From Styela clava (Eukaryota; Chordata; Ascidiacea; Stolidobranchia; Styelidae): a stretch of 64,000 nt of DNA. The DNA lies in the NCBI RefSeq assembly GCF_964204865.1, contig NC_135257.1:6656151-6720150 (forward strand), written 5' to 3'. Below, in pieces: positions 44,901 to 56,283 of this stretch. The notes below the pieces were generated by a model that saw only the letters and a program-made list of their open reading frames with translations, ran no database searches and was not told where the DNA came from. The position numbers and the translations under genes were made by a program. Within the stretch, counting starts at the first letter, position 1. Each line of letters starts with the position of its first letter.

Positions 44901-47900
44901 CAGTTTCGTTGTGAGCTAAAAAAAAATTTTTTTACGGCATATTCCTACAAAAAAGATCATATTTATTACCTCTTGTCAATATACCCGCCATTTATTCCAA
45001 TAAGCAAACACGCAACAAATTGCGTTAGTGATTAACACTGTTTACTGTTATGGGAGAAAGATAAATCGTTGGATAGAACTCATATTTACGGAAGACTACT
45101 CAAATTCTATGTGGTGTAATACAAAAACATTTTTGAAAGTTTTGTGACAGAACCTGTAGAATGTATGTATCACTATGCCTCAATTGAATGTATTTCATCA
45201 AACTTGAGTTCGATGTAATTATAGCACTTCAAGCCAAATTTTATATAATCATTTTACAAGCATCTTGCATTTGATTCTATCTTATACCTAGATTATTAGT
45301 ATTATGTAGTTATGTAGTCTCTAATCAAGCATTCTGTTTTTTCATTTTCTCAACTTTCAATCTGCATCGTTGTTGCGTCAACTTCATCATCATGAAATCA
45401 TCTCATCTTCTCGGTGTTCTGGTTTTGATTATTCCAATCGCATTTTCTTCATTTTTATTTTCTTTGCTATTTTTATTTTATTCTTTACACAATGGTTATT
45501 TCATTGCATTATTTCACAAAAAAGGGGGTTTTAAAACACCTGGCCCGGGCACATATGACAATCAACGGGTGCATCCCCAGGGTGAAAGACACGCCCCTAA
45601 GTATTCCATGTCTATGCGCACACGATTTAGGAAGCGAGATGCAAATCCAGCTCCCAATGCGTATTCCTTACCCCAACTAGTAGGACCCAGGGTAATCAAT
45701 AAAAATGCAAGTTCAGCTTACTCCATGACAGGGCGTTCTAAAATTAACGGATTTGATGAAGATTTGGCCCGAACCCCGGGCCCAGCGAAATACGATGTTA
45801 CTAGTCCCAATGTAAGCCGAACAAAACAACCCCTTTATTCCATGCTAGGGCGAAACGAAATGCCTGGCGATAATACCCGAAAACCTGGTCCCGGTGCTCA
45901 CTCTCCAGAAAAGGTATACATGAATAAAACCAGAGCTCCAGCATGTTCGATAGGCATCCGGCATTCCGAATTTATTACTCCTCTGATCATAGACGTTCTT
46001 GACTGATGTGCATTTTTATGCCATTTCGAAAAACAGGGTTGTGTTGACCAAACAAAAATTTAACGATTGTGAAAAGAAAAGTTAGTGATATGTAAATTTT
46101 CGTATTTTCGTATGTAAAATCTCGTATTTTTCAAAAAAACTATTAAATTATAATATTATCAAGTGTTTGAAATTATGTTTTGATACCTCTAAAATAGTGA
46201 TTTTTTTTTTTATAATTTTAAATAAGTATCAAACCCTATGCCCTTAGCGTTAAACACGAGTTAAGTTATAAGAATGGTCTTATGGCAATGTTCTTTAGGA
46301 ACTAATGTAAAACATTTACAAAATTTATCATTTGAAATTAAGATTGCTGTAATAATAATTTATAAACATTTTTTCTTTTGAATGCACTTAGCCGTCCATG
46401 ACCAAAAGCCATACCTTTTCACCATTGAGATTCATTTCCATATTTAAAAAAAATTAAGCCGTACATAATTATCGTGGGTGGAATTTTATCAAGATTAATC
46501 CGCCCATTAGTAGAATTTTGATTGGCCTCCAATTTTGAGCCAGATACAAAATGTATATCCGAATTGAATACTTTATAGTGTCCGTCTTGTTCATATTAAC
46601 CGTCCATACATTGTAAACTTTATATAACAGAATTTTTATAGTTGTTTCATGTATAGTATGTTTCACTTTTCTTAGTGGTCCTTATACTTTGACTTAGCTG
46701 AATGTTTGTCCGACTTTATTAGAATATTATCATCTACAATGAAATTTTTTCTTTGTGAAAAATAAAATATTTCTTCTCCATCGAAGTACGTTGCTGATCA
46801 TTTTATTTTTTTTTGCATGCTAATAAATTTTATCAAGCTTCGTTGAACTTTATGTAACTGCTGATTTACATATGGCGTTAGAATAGCTATCATAACATTG
46901 TTAGTGCAATTAGTTTAATTAGTTCTGTCTATTATAGAAAAAGTAGAAGCGTAGTTTTCGAAATTGTGACTTGCCAGTACAGGACACAGAATCATTCGAT
47001 ATATTATCTTTGCAACCAATGTTTTTCCCAATTTTGAAATATAAGAAGTTGAATTTTTCAATGTGACTCGGAATCAAAGGTCGATAGCCTACTGGACCCA
47101 ATAAGCTTAATCCAAGAAGCCAGCCGTGGCCTTGGGAAATCATTACCCGCGATGATGAGATCGATCATTGGTACCTGAGCGCATATTATATATATATATC
47201 TATGAGTCTGTACGTGAGTTTGTCTGAGTCTGTACATGAGTCTGTACAAGATCTATATTGTTTATTCTCAATTAGGTTCTCGGAATTAGATGAGCATAGC
47301 ATTACGAAATGTGAATTTCATGCATCACATAAATCGGGAGCATTTCAGATTTAATTTGAAGGTTTGTCCAAATTTGTCAAAGTTGTCCAATATGTATTAT
47401 ATCATTATTCATTAGACGAGCACAAGAATTCATTCTGATTTTAAATTTTCCCCAATATAACTCGGGATAAAGTTATTCTCTGCTGGAAACACTCAAAGTT
47501 GGTCAGAAAAATTGAATCAGAATTTCATAATTGTACTATTCCCACTTTTTCACTACACAACAATCATGCACAGCATAATTAATGTGACATATGCGTCAAT
47601 TTTTCGTTAATTATGGATCTAGCTAGATTCCTGGCAATCTCAAGTGGCTTGTCATTAATGCCACAGTAAATATCGGGAGGTGTACGGAGTTGATTCATAT
47701 TCGTAATTAGCTGAGAAATCCTGCAAGGCTCCGATGAATGAAAGGGATAATAAATCTCTTTATTGAACTCGAAGGGTACATATGCATTGTTTTGCTATTT
47801 TATGTTCGAATCTGCTTCAATTTTGGATTTTGTTTCCCTTTGGAAATGATGTATTGGCGGCATAATTATCTGCCCGATCTTTACGGTCTATAAACATTCA

Positions 47901-49091
47901 AATTACACTCGATTTATCTCCAAGTATGTAACATTTGGCTGTATGGATTGCTAAACTCCAACGCTCATTTAAATATGTAGGATTTTGGGTGCTCCTGAAG
48001 TATGCGTACCAAGATGGAGAACAACGGAACGTAGTATGTGTGCCAGGTTAGGGTTAGGCACAATTTCATTCCAATTTCCTTATTTTAGTTTTATTACGAG
48101 TTCAGGGACTAGCCAAGTGTCTTCCGTAGTATTTGTACCCAAAATTATGGCCTAACCTGGTACACATACTACGTTCTGGTGTACTCTATCTTGGTACGCA
48201 TACTTCAGGAGCACCGGATTTTGTACACGCTGTGGCAAGTTATGAAAACGAACACTAAGCCTATCAAAACGGGGTCATTGAATGAGACATGGGTCGTGTA
48301 TTCACATTATGAGCTAACAATTTCAATACCGCTAGTATAGTACGATACAGTTCTCAAAGACTGTCAGTTCTATACAACTACCCACGCATTTCCATCAGTT
48401 TTTTCATGCATGAAGTTAATCGATAAATTGTCAAGAAACGAGAGAATGATACCTAGTGAAAACAAGAGCATAAGCTCGTGAGTTGTGACCCTCGGGTGAC
48501 CGCCCTGTTGCCTCCAAGGGGGCTCAGTTTGAAGAAACCTTTCCCTTCTCTAATGCAAGAAGAATAGTTAGAACAGATTATTTAACAACTTTCATATTCT
48601 ATTTAGGACCCTTTAACAATCCCGGTCCAGGAACTTACCGGGTGGAATCGGTGCATCCCCAAAACGAGCGATGCGCACCGAGGTATTCCATGTCAGCACG
48701 AACACAATATAGAAGATTTGATGCTAATCCTTCCCCAAATACTTACAAGTTGCCTAGTGCTTTGGGATCCAATGTACCCAACAAGCCATCGAGCGCTTGC
48801 TACACACTGAGAGGTCGAACAAGTGCGATGGGGTTTGCCGAAGACCTCGCAAAGACTCCTGGTCCTGCTGGATACAGAGTTCCCAACTACAATACGGTAA
48901 GAAGAGCAGCTCCTCAGTATTCTCTGAGTGCCCGGTGTTATATGCCGAGCGACAGTACAAAGAAACCGGGTCCGGGAGCTCACAATGCAGAACGTGTATC
49001 ATACCACTTGAAACGCAGTCCTTCATTTTCTATGGGTATACGGCACTCTGAATTCATCACTCCCTTGATAATCGACGTTGGCTTCAACTAA
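41901..49091 (+). CDS. ODF3-like SHIPPO-repeat protein (sperm flagellum outer dense fibre 3 / CIMAP1 family)
   Basis: Exons 41901-41949, 42581-42691, 44558-44671 and 48607-49091 join in phase 1 throughout and sum to 759 nt (252 residues), almost exactly the length of vertebrate ODF3 (about 254). Pro-Gly-Pro-x-Tyr SHIPPO repeats recur as GPGPGRY, SPGPKY, NPGPGTY, NPSPNTY, TPGPAGY and KPGPGAH. The C-terminus GIRHSEFITPLIIDV is characteristic of the family. These proteins associate with ciliary or flagellar microtubules and, in vertebrates, with sperm tails. A second exon at 45525-46006 can replace the last exon in the same phase. Intron 3 contains that exon and a family-U MITE. Identification is secure; the sperm role is inferred from the family. 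Confidence 0.94.
45525..46006 (+). CDS. Alternative (duplicated) terminal exon of the ODF3-like gene
   Basis: This exon encodes a paralogue of the last exon at 48607-49091, with TPGPGTY, NPAPNAY, TPGPAKY, KPGPGAH and the same GIRHSEFITPLIIDV C-terminus before its own stop. Entering after AG at 45523-45524 in phase 1, it gives a 251-residue protein with exons 1-3. Its acceptor (CACAAAAAAG) is weaker than that of the downstream exon. The pyrimidine-rich tract lies further upstream and happens to be open in frame, reading as a spurious Leu/Phe-rich segment. An AATAAA lies at about 46763. The two exons cannot both be used in one coding sequence. Confidence 0.85.
47203..47247. repeat. Short tandem repeat, TGAGTCTGTAC units
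   Basis: About three to four imperfect units of TGAGTCTGTACG/A follow a short AT tract, within intron 3 of the ODF3-like gene. Confidence 0.6.
47985..48222. mobile_element. Palindromic MITE, family U, copy 3 (long form)
   Basis: GGTGCTCCTGAAGTATGCG on the left has an inverted counterpart ending at about 48222. The inner GTATGTGTGCCAGGTTAGG is also inverted against CCTAACCTGGTACACATAC. At about 240 bp it is twice the length of the copies at 11154 and 19857. It lies in intron 3 of the ODF3-like gene, just before the last exon. Confidence 0.8.
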
Positions 49092-50529
49092 TGAAACTAT
49101 TTTTGTTTCTCTATTTTGTCATTTCATCACGCACTTCGCTCAAATTTTATACAGTCAGATTGATACATTTAAAATTTTAATGCCTGCTGTTTATTTGCTT
49201 TTAAAGCCCAATATTGTGTCGCGTCGATGTTGTAGTCTAGTCACCCTAGTGCTTTTCTGTTTTATGCCATAAATCAACTGAACACACGAAATTCTGTGAG
49301 TAGATCAAGTGAAACACGTTTTCATGGCAAGGGGAGGCGTTCATTCTTGTTATATCAAGTTCAGTTAAACCGAACAAATTGAATACTCGCGTAAAAACTG
49401 TTAATAATCGAAACAGGAGTGAAGCATATAAACTACCAGTGTTATGAAGTAGGCTATGGCACTTTCATAAACAAAAGACCAAGGACAAATTAGACTGTTA
49501 GAGTCTGTTAGACGAAGGCATAAAGTTTAAAAAATAGTTCAGTGCGTAATAAACTGTTACAGTTGTTTTTAATGTTTGAAAGCTGTATTTGCAGCAGTAC
49601 GACTTAACCGGAATACCGGTAGGTGCTCGCCACTAATACAGTCTAGTGATACTGTAATAATTAGTTCAGAAGATCCCGTGTGCTGCAAAGCCACACAAAT
49701 AGGTTCGAAGTTCACGATGCCAACGAAGAGACTTTTTTTAAATAGTGTAAAATCCACGCTTGAAGCAGATAAAATAAGAGCGACAAAATACAACGCTTAC
49801 TCTTAGGACAGCAAAGTAGAAAGAGGTTGACACTGCGAATCCGCAGCATAGTTCATATATGCAGTGGTGGTTGGAGTCGAGTAACTAAATCTAACTGTCG
49901 GGCGAATTAGGGCTCCACACACCAATGCATATGCAATAACTAGACACGAAATATAAATAAAATACAAAACAATAAAAAAGTAGGACAATTCCAGTCCCGC
50001 CACATATTTGTTTAAATAAAATTAACAGGTGAGATTTTTCATACATACCGGTAGAAACGTCTTAGGTATGAGACCAATCATGAAGAATGGTGACTCGCCT
50101 CTGGGGGGACTAGTAGTACAGCAATACTCACGCGCATGGGATTGCAATTTACAGAAATACGACCCGGCATGTTCATTTTCAACGCCGTCCACTTAGTTAA
50201 CTGCTGTGAAATAGATAAAAGGCAAAAAAGAACCTATATTACGGACTACGCACATGGCCACTCACACTGCATCTTATGCGATAACAAAACAAGAGAGCTA
50301 CGCACAAATATATGGACACGTCATATCAGAGCGAATCAGTCCTTACCGGTACCTTTGACGCTACCGGTACCCTCAAAAAAGTTTTGAATTTCCAGTAGCA
50401 AGAATTTTGCAGAATCAAAACGTACAGCCAGTCATGACACTGACTAAAATCCGTGTTCCCATGGATAAAAAATAATACAGCAAAATTTTAGATGAAATAT
50501 CAAATTCCATAGAATTCACGCAAAATTTT
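49092..50529. other. 3' flank of the ODF3-like gene, no further gene
   Basis: It contains the 3' UTR and then AT-rich DNA with the first ACCGGT-type motifs (49614, 50048, 50343). Short open frames at 49576-49806 (plus) and 49803-50003 (minus, one hydrophobic segment) lack plausible starts, splice sites or family motifs. Confidence 0.4.
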
Positions 50530-51286
50530 GAAATAAATAAAAGTAATAGCCTTCTAGCGAAAAAATTAATCTTTAACCACTGAAAATTTCAAAGCAATTG
50601 GTCCAGTATTCGAAGAGAAAAGCGACTTTTCAAAAACGTGTCAAAGAACAAGAACAACAACACAAGAGAGCAATGCTCAAATATATGGACACGCAGAACA
50701 ACTCCCCAAAAATCATATGCGGTGACCAACGACTAACATACCGGCGGTGACTTACCAGTACCTGTATCGGGGTACCGTGACGGTACAGGGACTGTCATAT
50801 ATATTTTAGGTCCTGTGACAATTGAAACATCAGTTGTAATATCTCGTGATATGAGTCAGGATCAGGTACCGAACCACAGTCAAACATTTCACATAAAAAC
50901 GTTACTAAATAACATGCGTCAACTTAACACCACCCGAATCGGGGTACAATTTTTGGTACAGTGACTGTCATAGTCGTTTAAGGCTGATGGACAATTCGAC
51001 TACACGGACAACTCACCAGGCCTAGGGTGGTGTAGCCAGTCTGCGGACAATTTCATTCAAACCGCTATAAAACAAAAACCAATATATCTAACCCGTTAAT
51101 TTTTTCACCGTGGGTGCATTGGCGGCATTTATTCTACACGCTAAACCTCGTATTAACTTTCTACGACAAAGGGTTAAAGCTATACAAATCCCCAAAGTAC
51201 GGCACTCGAAAGACGTATTTGCGACCACGGATTTCAAGCCTTGATCATCGTTTCTGCTGCGTCGAGACTATCGTATACGCAGCCAT

Positions 51287-51966
51287 ACAGCAATCAAACA
51301 GACAAAACACGGTGGTCGCAAATTGGTTGACAAAGATATTATCGACGTATTAGGATAGGATTTACATATTTATCCCGGGGGAGAGAAGTAGCCTAACTAT
51401 CAAATATGGTTAACACAACTCTACCCACCTGCCAAGTTTCATCTTTTTATCTCTTATATTTGTACGGATTTTCAAGCTTTTGACAGCTACGAGTTAGTTC
51501 AGTGTCACCGCGCTGTGTTACGGTACCAGAACTACTCTATCTTTAGAAGTTCCTGTCTTGTGACAGCGTGAAAACATTGGGCTTCTAATTGCATTTCTGA
51601 CCGTCATATATTTCAAGAACACGGTTATTTCGAACAAAACTCGTTAAATTATAAACAAAGCACCACATCACAGCAATCAAACAGACGAAAACACGGTGGT
51701 CGCAAATTGGTTGACAAAGATATTATCGACGTATCGGAAATGCACACCCCCTATTCCCCCTCCTTCAAATGTAGAAACGCGAAACCTTCAAATATGGTTA
51801 AAAGAAACACAACTCTACCCACCTGCCAAGTTTCATCTTTTTATTTCCCATGTTTGTATGGATTTTCAAGCTTTTGACAGCTACGAGTTAGTTCAGTGTC
51901 ACCGCGCTGTGTTACGGTACCAGAACTTCTCTATCTTTAGAAGGTCCTGTCTTGTGACAGCGTGAA
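51287..51966. repeat. Tandem duplication of about 390 bp
   Basis: 51287-51572 and 51670-51966 are copies beginning ACAGCAATCAAACAGAC and ending TCTTGTGACAGCGTGAA, with small indels between them. Confidence 0.88.
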
Positions 51967-52530
51967 TTGAAATTGCAAGATGGTTCGTTGGACACAAAAT
52001 GGCGTCCAATACCCGCAGAACGTTTAGTGACGTCATAGCAAACAAAAACAAATCTTACAGAGCTAACAGAAATATTTGAAATAAATAAAAGTAATAGCCT
52101 TCTGGAGAAAAATTTCATCTTCAACCACTGAAAATTTCAAAGCAATTAGTCCAGTAATCAAAGAGAAAAGCGACTTTTTAAAAACGTGTCAAAGAACAAG
52201 AATAAGAGAGCTATGCTCAAATATATGGACACGTAGAGTCACATAATTTTGATGACGTCATAGCGAAAAAAAAAGTAATAGCCTTCTGGAGAAAATTTTT
52301 ATCTTTAACCACTGAAAATTTCAAAGCAATTGGTCCAGTATTCGAAGAGAAAAGCGACTTTTTAAAAACGTGTCAAAGAACAAGAACAACAACATAATAT
52401 TGAAACGATCGTTATGTTCATTACGTGTCCAACAAAGAGATGAGAGCTGAATTCACGGCGGTACCGGTACCTAACGTAGGTGCGGTACTGAGTTAGCAGC
52501 CAGGCAGCATCTTACCTGTACACTGTAGGC

Positions 52531-53238
52531 CAGGGGTGGCCAACCTTTCACATACCATGCGCCACGTTTTAAACATAATGTTTCAGATGCGCCGTAAATC
52601 TCTTGTATTCCCACGCCTAATGTCCGCTTCTTGTTGAAATTATATAAATTTATAATACACACACATATATACACACGTATTTTACGCTTCGCTTTTGTTG
52701 ACAACGGTCATTTGAAGTTTGGATGAAAAAGGTGGTATTTAGGGGTCCTTTTCAGCATGTTGTGGGTTGATTTATAATAAATTTTTTAGGCTTGGGCAAT
52801 TCAACTGGTTGTTCAATGGTTATTGGGAGATATTTGGGAAGTCTGGGCAATGGAAAATCCATGTTTCAAGCTGATAAATGACGATTTTCTATTTTTCCAG
52901 AAGTTCTGAACTTTTTACTTCAGTAGGGAAAAATAGTAAATTTTACTAATTTTTGCTAAAAGTCTAGAATGAATGTGATAAAGTTCGTCCAAAAACTAAA
53001 GTCGATAATCGCCTGTTGTTTCCAATTCCAACAAGCCGTAAGTGGGCGACGTGGAGTAAGGAGAATAAATTTTAGGTACAATCAAAAGTCACCATGTAAA
53101 TCGCAAAAAAACGGCTCGGCTTGAGAAGCCAAGTGCAATTAACAATTTTGGCATGAAAAGGGTTAAAGATGCAATGCGCCACTTCTAATCATGCAATGCG
53201 CCACGTTTGGCGCATGCGCCATAGGTTGGCCACCCCTG
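52531..53238. mobile_element. hAT MITE with perfect target duplication
   Basis: The termini CAGGGGTGGCCAACCT and AGGTTGGCCACCCCTG are perfect inverted repeats. The 8-bp duplication CTGTAGGC is exact at 52523-52530 and 53239-53246. GCGCCAC motifs are repeated near both ends. The element is 708 bp, has no transposase, and is inserted in a copy of the 333-bp tandem repeat. Confidence 0.93.
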
Positions 53239-53870
53239 CTGTAGGCCATACACGGTAATTGATCACAGAACAGTTGTTCCCTTGCAAATTTTATGTTGTT
53301 TACACTTTAGGACAGATAATTGATCACAGAACAATTCTTCCCTTTCAAATTTTATGTTGTTTCCAGTAGACTCTCATCAAAATAAACAAATATAGTAGGC
53401 TACAAGTGCTACAACGCTTGCATTACTGCACTGGTAGGACCGTGAAAGAATAAGTTACCGTACGGTAATTTCATTGTGGTAAGACACCGGTACCGGCACC
53501 AGTACCAGTATCGTACTTACGTACTGAGCTACCAGTACCGGTTAGCAGTCAGCCAGCATCTTACCTGTACACTGTAGGCCATATACGGTAATTGATCACA
53601 GAACAGTTGTTCCCTTGCAAATTTTATGTTGTTTACACTTTAGGACAGATAATTGATCACAGAACAATTCTTCCATTTCAAATTTTATGTTGTTTCCAGT
53701 AGACTCTCATCAAAATAAACAAATATAGTAGGCTACAAGTGCTACAACGCTTGCATTACTGCACTGGTAGGACCGTGAAAGAATAAGTTACGGTAATTTC
53801 ATTGTGGTAAGACACCGGTACCGGCACCAGTACCAGTATCGTACTTACGTACTGAGCTACCAGTACCGGT
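53239..53870. repeat. Two tandem units of a 333-bp repeat
   Basis: CTGTAGGCCATAYACGG begins one unit at 53239 and the next at 53572, and the rest of the units match closely. Within each unit AATTGATCACAGAACA with an AAATTTTATGTTGTTT segment occurs twice. Each unit ends in an ACCGGTACC-rich stretch. The segment before the MITE (52485-52530) matches the lead-in to the second unit. Confidence 0.9.
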
Positions 53871-54295
53871 ACCGAACCTGTAGGTCTGATATTCCGTTCC
53901 GCATACGATAGGCTATAAAACTTGCATTGCAGCATTAGTAATACCGCGGAAGGAATAAGTCAATTTCACTGCGTTACGGTACCGGTATGGCAACTTACCA
54001 GTACCGACCTACAGTAGCTGTAGTACTGAGCAAGACAATCGATCGCGAAACCGCTTGAAATAAGTGTAAAACAGTGTTCCCATGAGTAAAAATAAATACC
54101 GCGAAATTTTGTATGAAATATCATATCTCATAGGATTCATATAAAATGTAAGAATAAACAAAAGTAATAGCCTTCTAGCGAAAAAATTAATCTTTAACCA
54201 CTGAAAATTTCAAAGCAATTGGTCCAGTATTCGAAGAGAAAAGCGACTTTTTAAAAACGTGTCAAAGAACAAGAACAAGAACAACAACAACAACA

Positions 54296-54371
54296 TAATA
54301 TTGAAACGATCGTTATGTCCACTACGTGTCCAATAATATTGAAACGATCGTTATGTCCACTACGTGTCCAA
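54296..54371. repeat. Direct repeat of about 38 bp, two units
   Basis: Two adjacent copies of ATAATATTGAAACGATCG followed by TTATGTCCACTACGTGTCCA. A third copy follows the family-T repeat at about 52396. Confidence 0.85.
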
Positions 54372-54866
54372 TAACACCAACATGGTGACAAACATTTACA
54401 TTTACAAATAACTGGTCATTTTTTGTCATGAAGATTTACTTTTGTTGCACTAACAAGAAATTGGTCCCGCAAAAGCTGTGAGAGAATTGGCTAAATTTAG
54501 CTATTAGTTCTTTTAATTGGTAGTGCCGTATTTTATAACTCAAAACAGTGATCTTTAAGCGTCATTTAATGGCATATTATATCCAAAAACAAGTGCTTTG
54601 CCCTAGCCTGCTTTCATGTCAAAAACTGTCCTTTTGTACTTCGCTGCAGTCCATTGACAATCTGGGTAGGTAGTTCGCGAAGATTGAACAACGCGAACAC
54701 GCACAAGGGTGATGGAATAAACAAGCCAGTTCTCCTTGTGTTCTCCAGTTCTCAGTGATTCGCCAGGAAGGTTTAGAGTAGTACTTTTGCGCAAAAGCTG
54801 ATTTTAAGCATGGTACTGTTAGGTGAACTCCTATTTGTTTGTATGTTATATATACTATAGAGAGAC

Positions 54867-54990
54867 AAGATGCGGTCTTAGAGATAAAGGCTGTTCACCC
54901 TAATATTCAAAGTTCGATTCCCACGTTATTAATTTCACGTGTTATGGAATGTGACTCCAATCTGGATTCCCTCAGACGATAATAAGCACA
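54867..54990 (+). repeat. tRNA-derived SINE-like repeat, copy 3
   Basis: A tRNA-like head has AAGATGCGGTCTTAGAG and a B-box AGTTCGATTCCCAC near 54911-54924, then a short unrelated tail. It is too degenerate for a tRNA gene. Confidence 0.45.
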
Positions 54991-55347
54991 CGATGATGAT
55001 TGTCGAATTGTTGTATATTATTGAAAAGATGCACGATCCAAATTCCAAATACAGATAAAATTGTACACACTTAATTCTTAATTAGTAAGATTACGGTCAG
55101 ATCTCAAGTCATATATCGAGTGAAACAAAAAACACAATATTATAGAGCATTCTCGGCAAACCGGAAACGAACGTGGTCGAAACGAGAAAGGCAATACATG
55201 GAGCGAATCCATTATCGCTGTTGCGAAACATAATGCGGCCTATTTTGTGAAATATTACATGCTATTAATATGAAAGAGTTAAATACATTATAATCCATAA
55301 TTACACAATGCACATTCGCTACAATACCTTCAGGCTAATGGTTAGAA

Positions 55348-56275
55348 CCGGGCTGGGAAAAGTTTCATTTTGTGAAGGCCGCACTCAGAAAATATCTTTT
55401 GCAAATGACCGCGTTGAGAAAATAGATTGTTTGACGTCACAGTTACTATTGCCATCCGCTGTGATAGTGTTGATTTGAGATGGTGGCTGACATTGTTGAA
55501 CCGGAGATGAAACAAAAACAATAATTTTAACAATTATTAGTTCAGATAGTTTTAATCTTAATACATTTTGTATGTAGCTGTACTACATTTGGCGCAAGTT
55601 TATAATTATAGCCTTATTAATATTCTGACTAATTTGTTTGTTGATTAGAGGATGTTTCCTCTGTTGTCACACGACAACGAATACCACTGCAGCGTCTGCA
55701 CCGATTCCCCAGTCTTTCAGACACTTTAACGATGCGAAGTCTGTGTTGCCGAAAAGATAAAAGGATAAAAAACTAGTAATATTGCGTAGCTTATATATAT
55801 ACTAATTATCAACAGATTAAAATGTACTAATCAAGTAGGAAACAGAAAAATTATATTAAACTGGTTTGTGATATGGCTTGGCTATTTAAATCAATTATGT
55901 TTACTAGCCAAATTTGTTTTGGCGGTTTATAATTTTAAGAAATTCTGGATTATCTGGTTTTAATACAATTAATATTAAAAACAACAGTCAAAACTTAACA
56001 AAATAACAAGATTATTCCTATAAGTGCACTGAACGCTGATTCCCTTTAAAATAATATGGTGGGTACCAGGTAATCCGAACAAAACGTGCGATCCTGCGAA
56101 GGACCAGTGCCATGGGAGCTGATTAGAATCAGGAAACACTACCATAACTCGTCTTACCTACTGATAATTAATGCATTAACGATGATGGACGCGGCGGCGG
56201 TTTGTATTGTAGACTTTTTCAAAGGGCGGAGGACCGCACGAACTGCTTTTGCGGACCGTAGTTTGCTTCCTTCCT
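55348..56275. mobile_element. Degenerate hAT element
   Basis: The left end CCGGGCTGGGAAAAGTTTC, followed by GGCCGCA, and the right end GCGGACCGTAGTTTGCTTCC are inverted counterparts of a common hAT MITE terminus. The flanks GGTTAGAA (55340-55347) and AGTTAGAA (56276-56283) match at seven of eight positions. There is no transposase. Confidence 0.6.
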
Positions 56276-56283
56276 AGTTAGAA

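Larger units (their letters stand above)
50530..54300. repeat. Dispersed 130-bp repeat (family T), four copies in a duplicated region
   Basis: Copies lie at about 50530-50667, 52075-52207, 52271-52397 and 54150-54300. Each runs AAAAGTAATAGCCTTCT, AACCACTGAAAATTTCAAAG and GTGTCAAAGAACAAGAA in order, often followed by ACAACAACA. Two are followed by CTCAAATATATGGACACG. Similarity between copies is high. I see no coding capacity. Confidence 0.88.

Noticed and set aside
45392-45524. Possible signal peptide start (Leu/Phe-rich) for the SHIPPO exon at 45525
   Set aside because: The hydrophobic residues come from a pyrimidine-rich intronic tract. The family has no signal peptide, and the phase from exon 3 fits entry at 45525.
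49803-50003. Small hydrophobic minus-strand open frame
   Set aside because: It starts with GTG, has no ATG before the hydrophobic part, no splice sites and no family.
52471-52704. Minus-strand open frame
   Set aside because: It crosses the boundary of the hAT MITE at 52531, so it is not a conserved coding unit.
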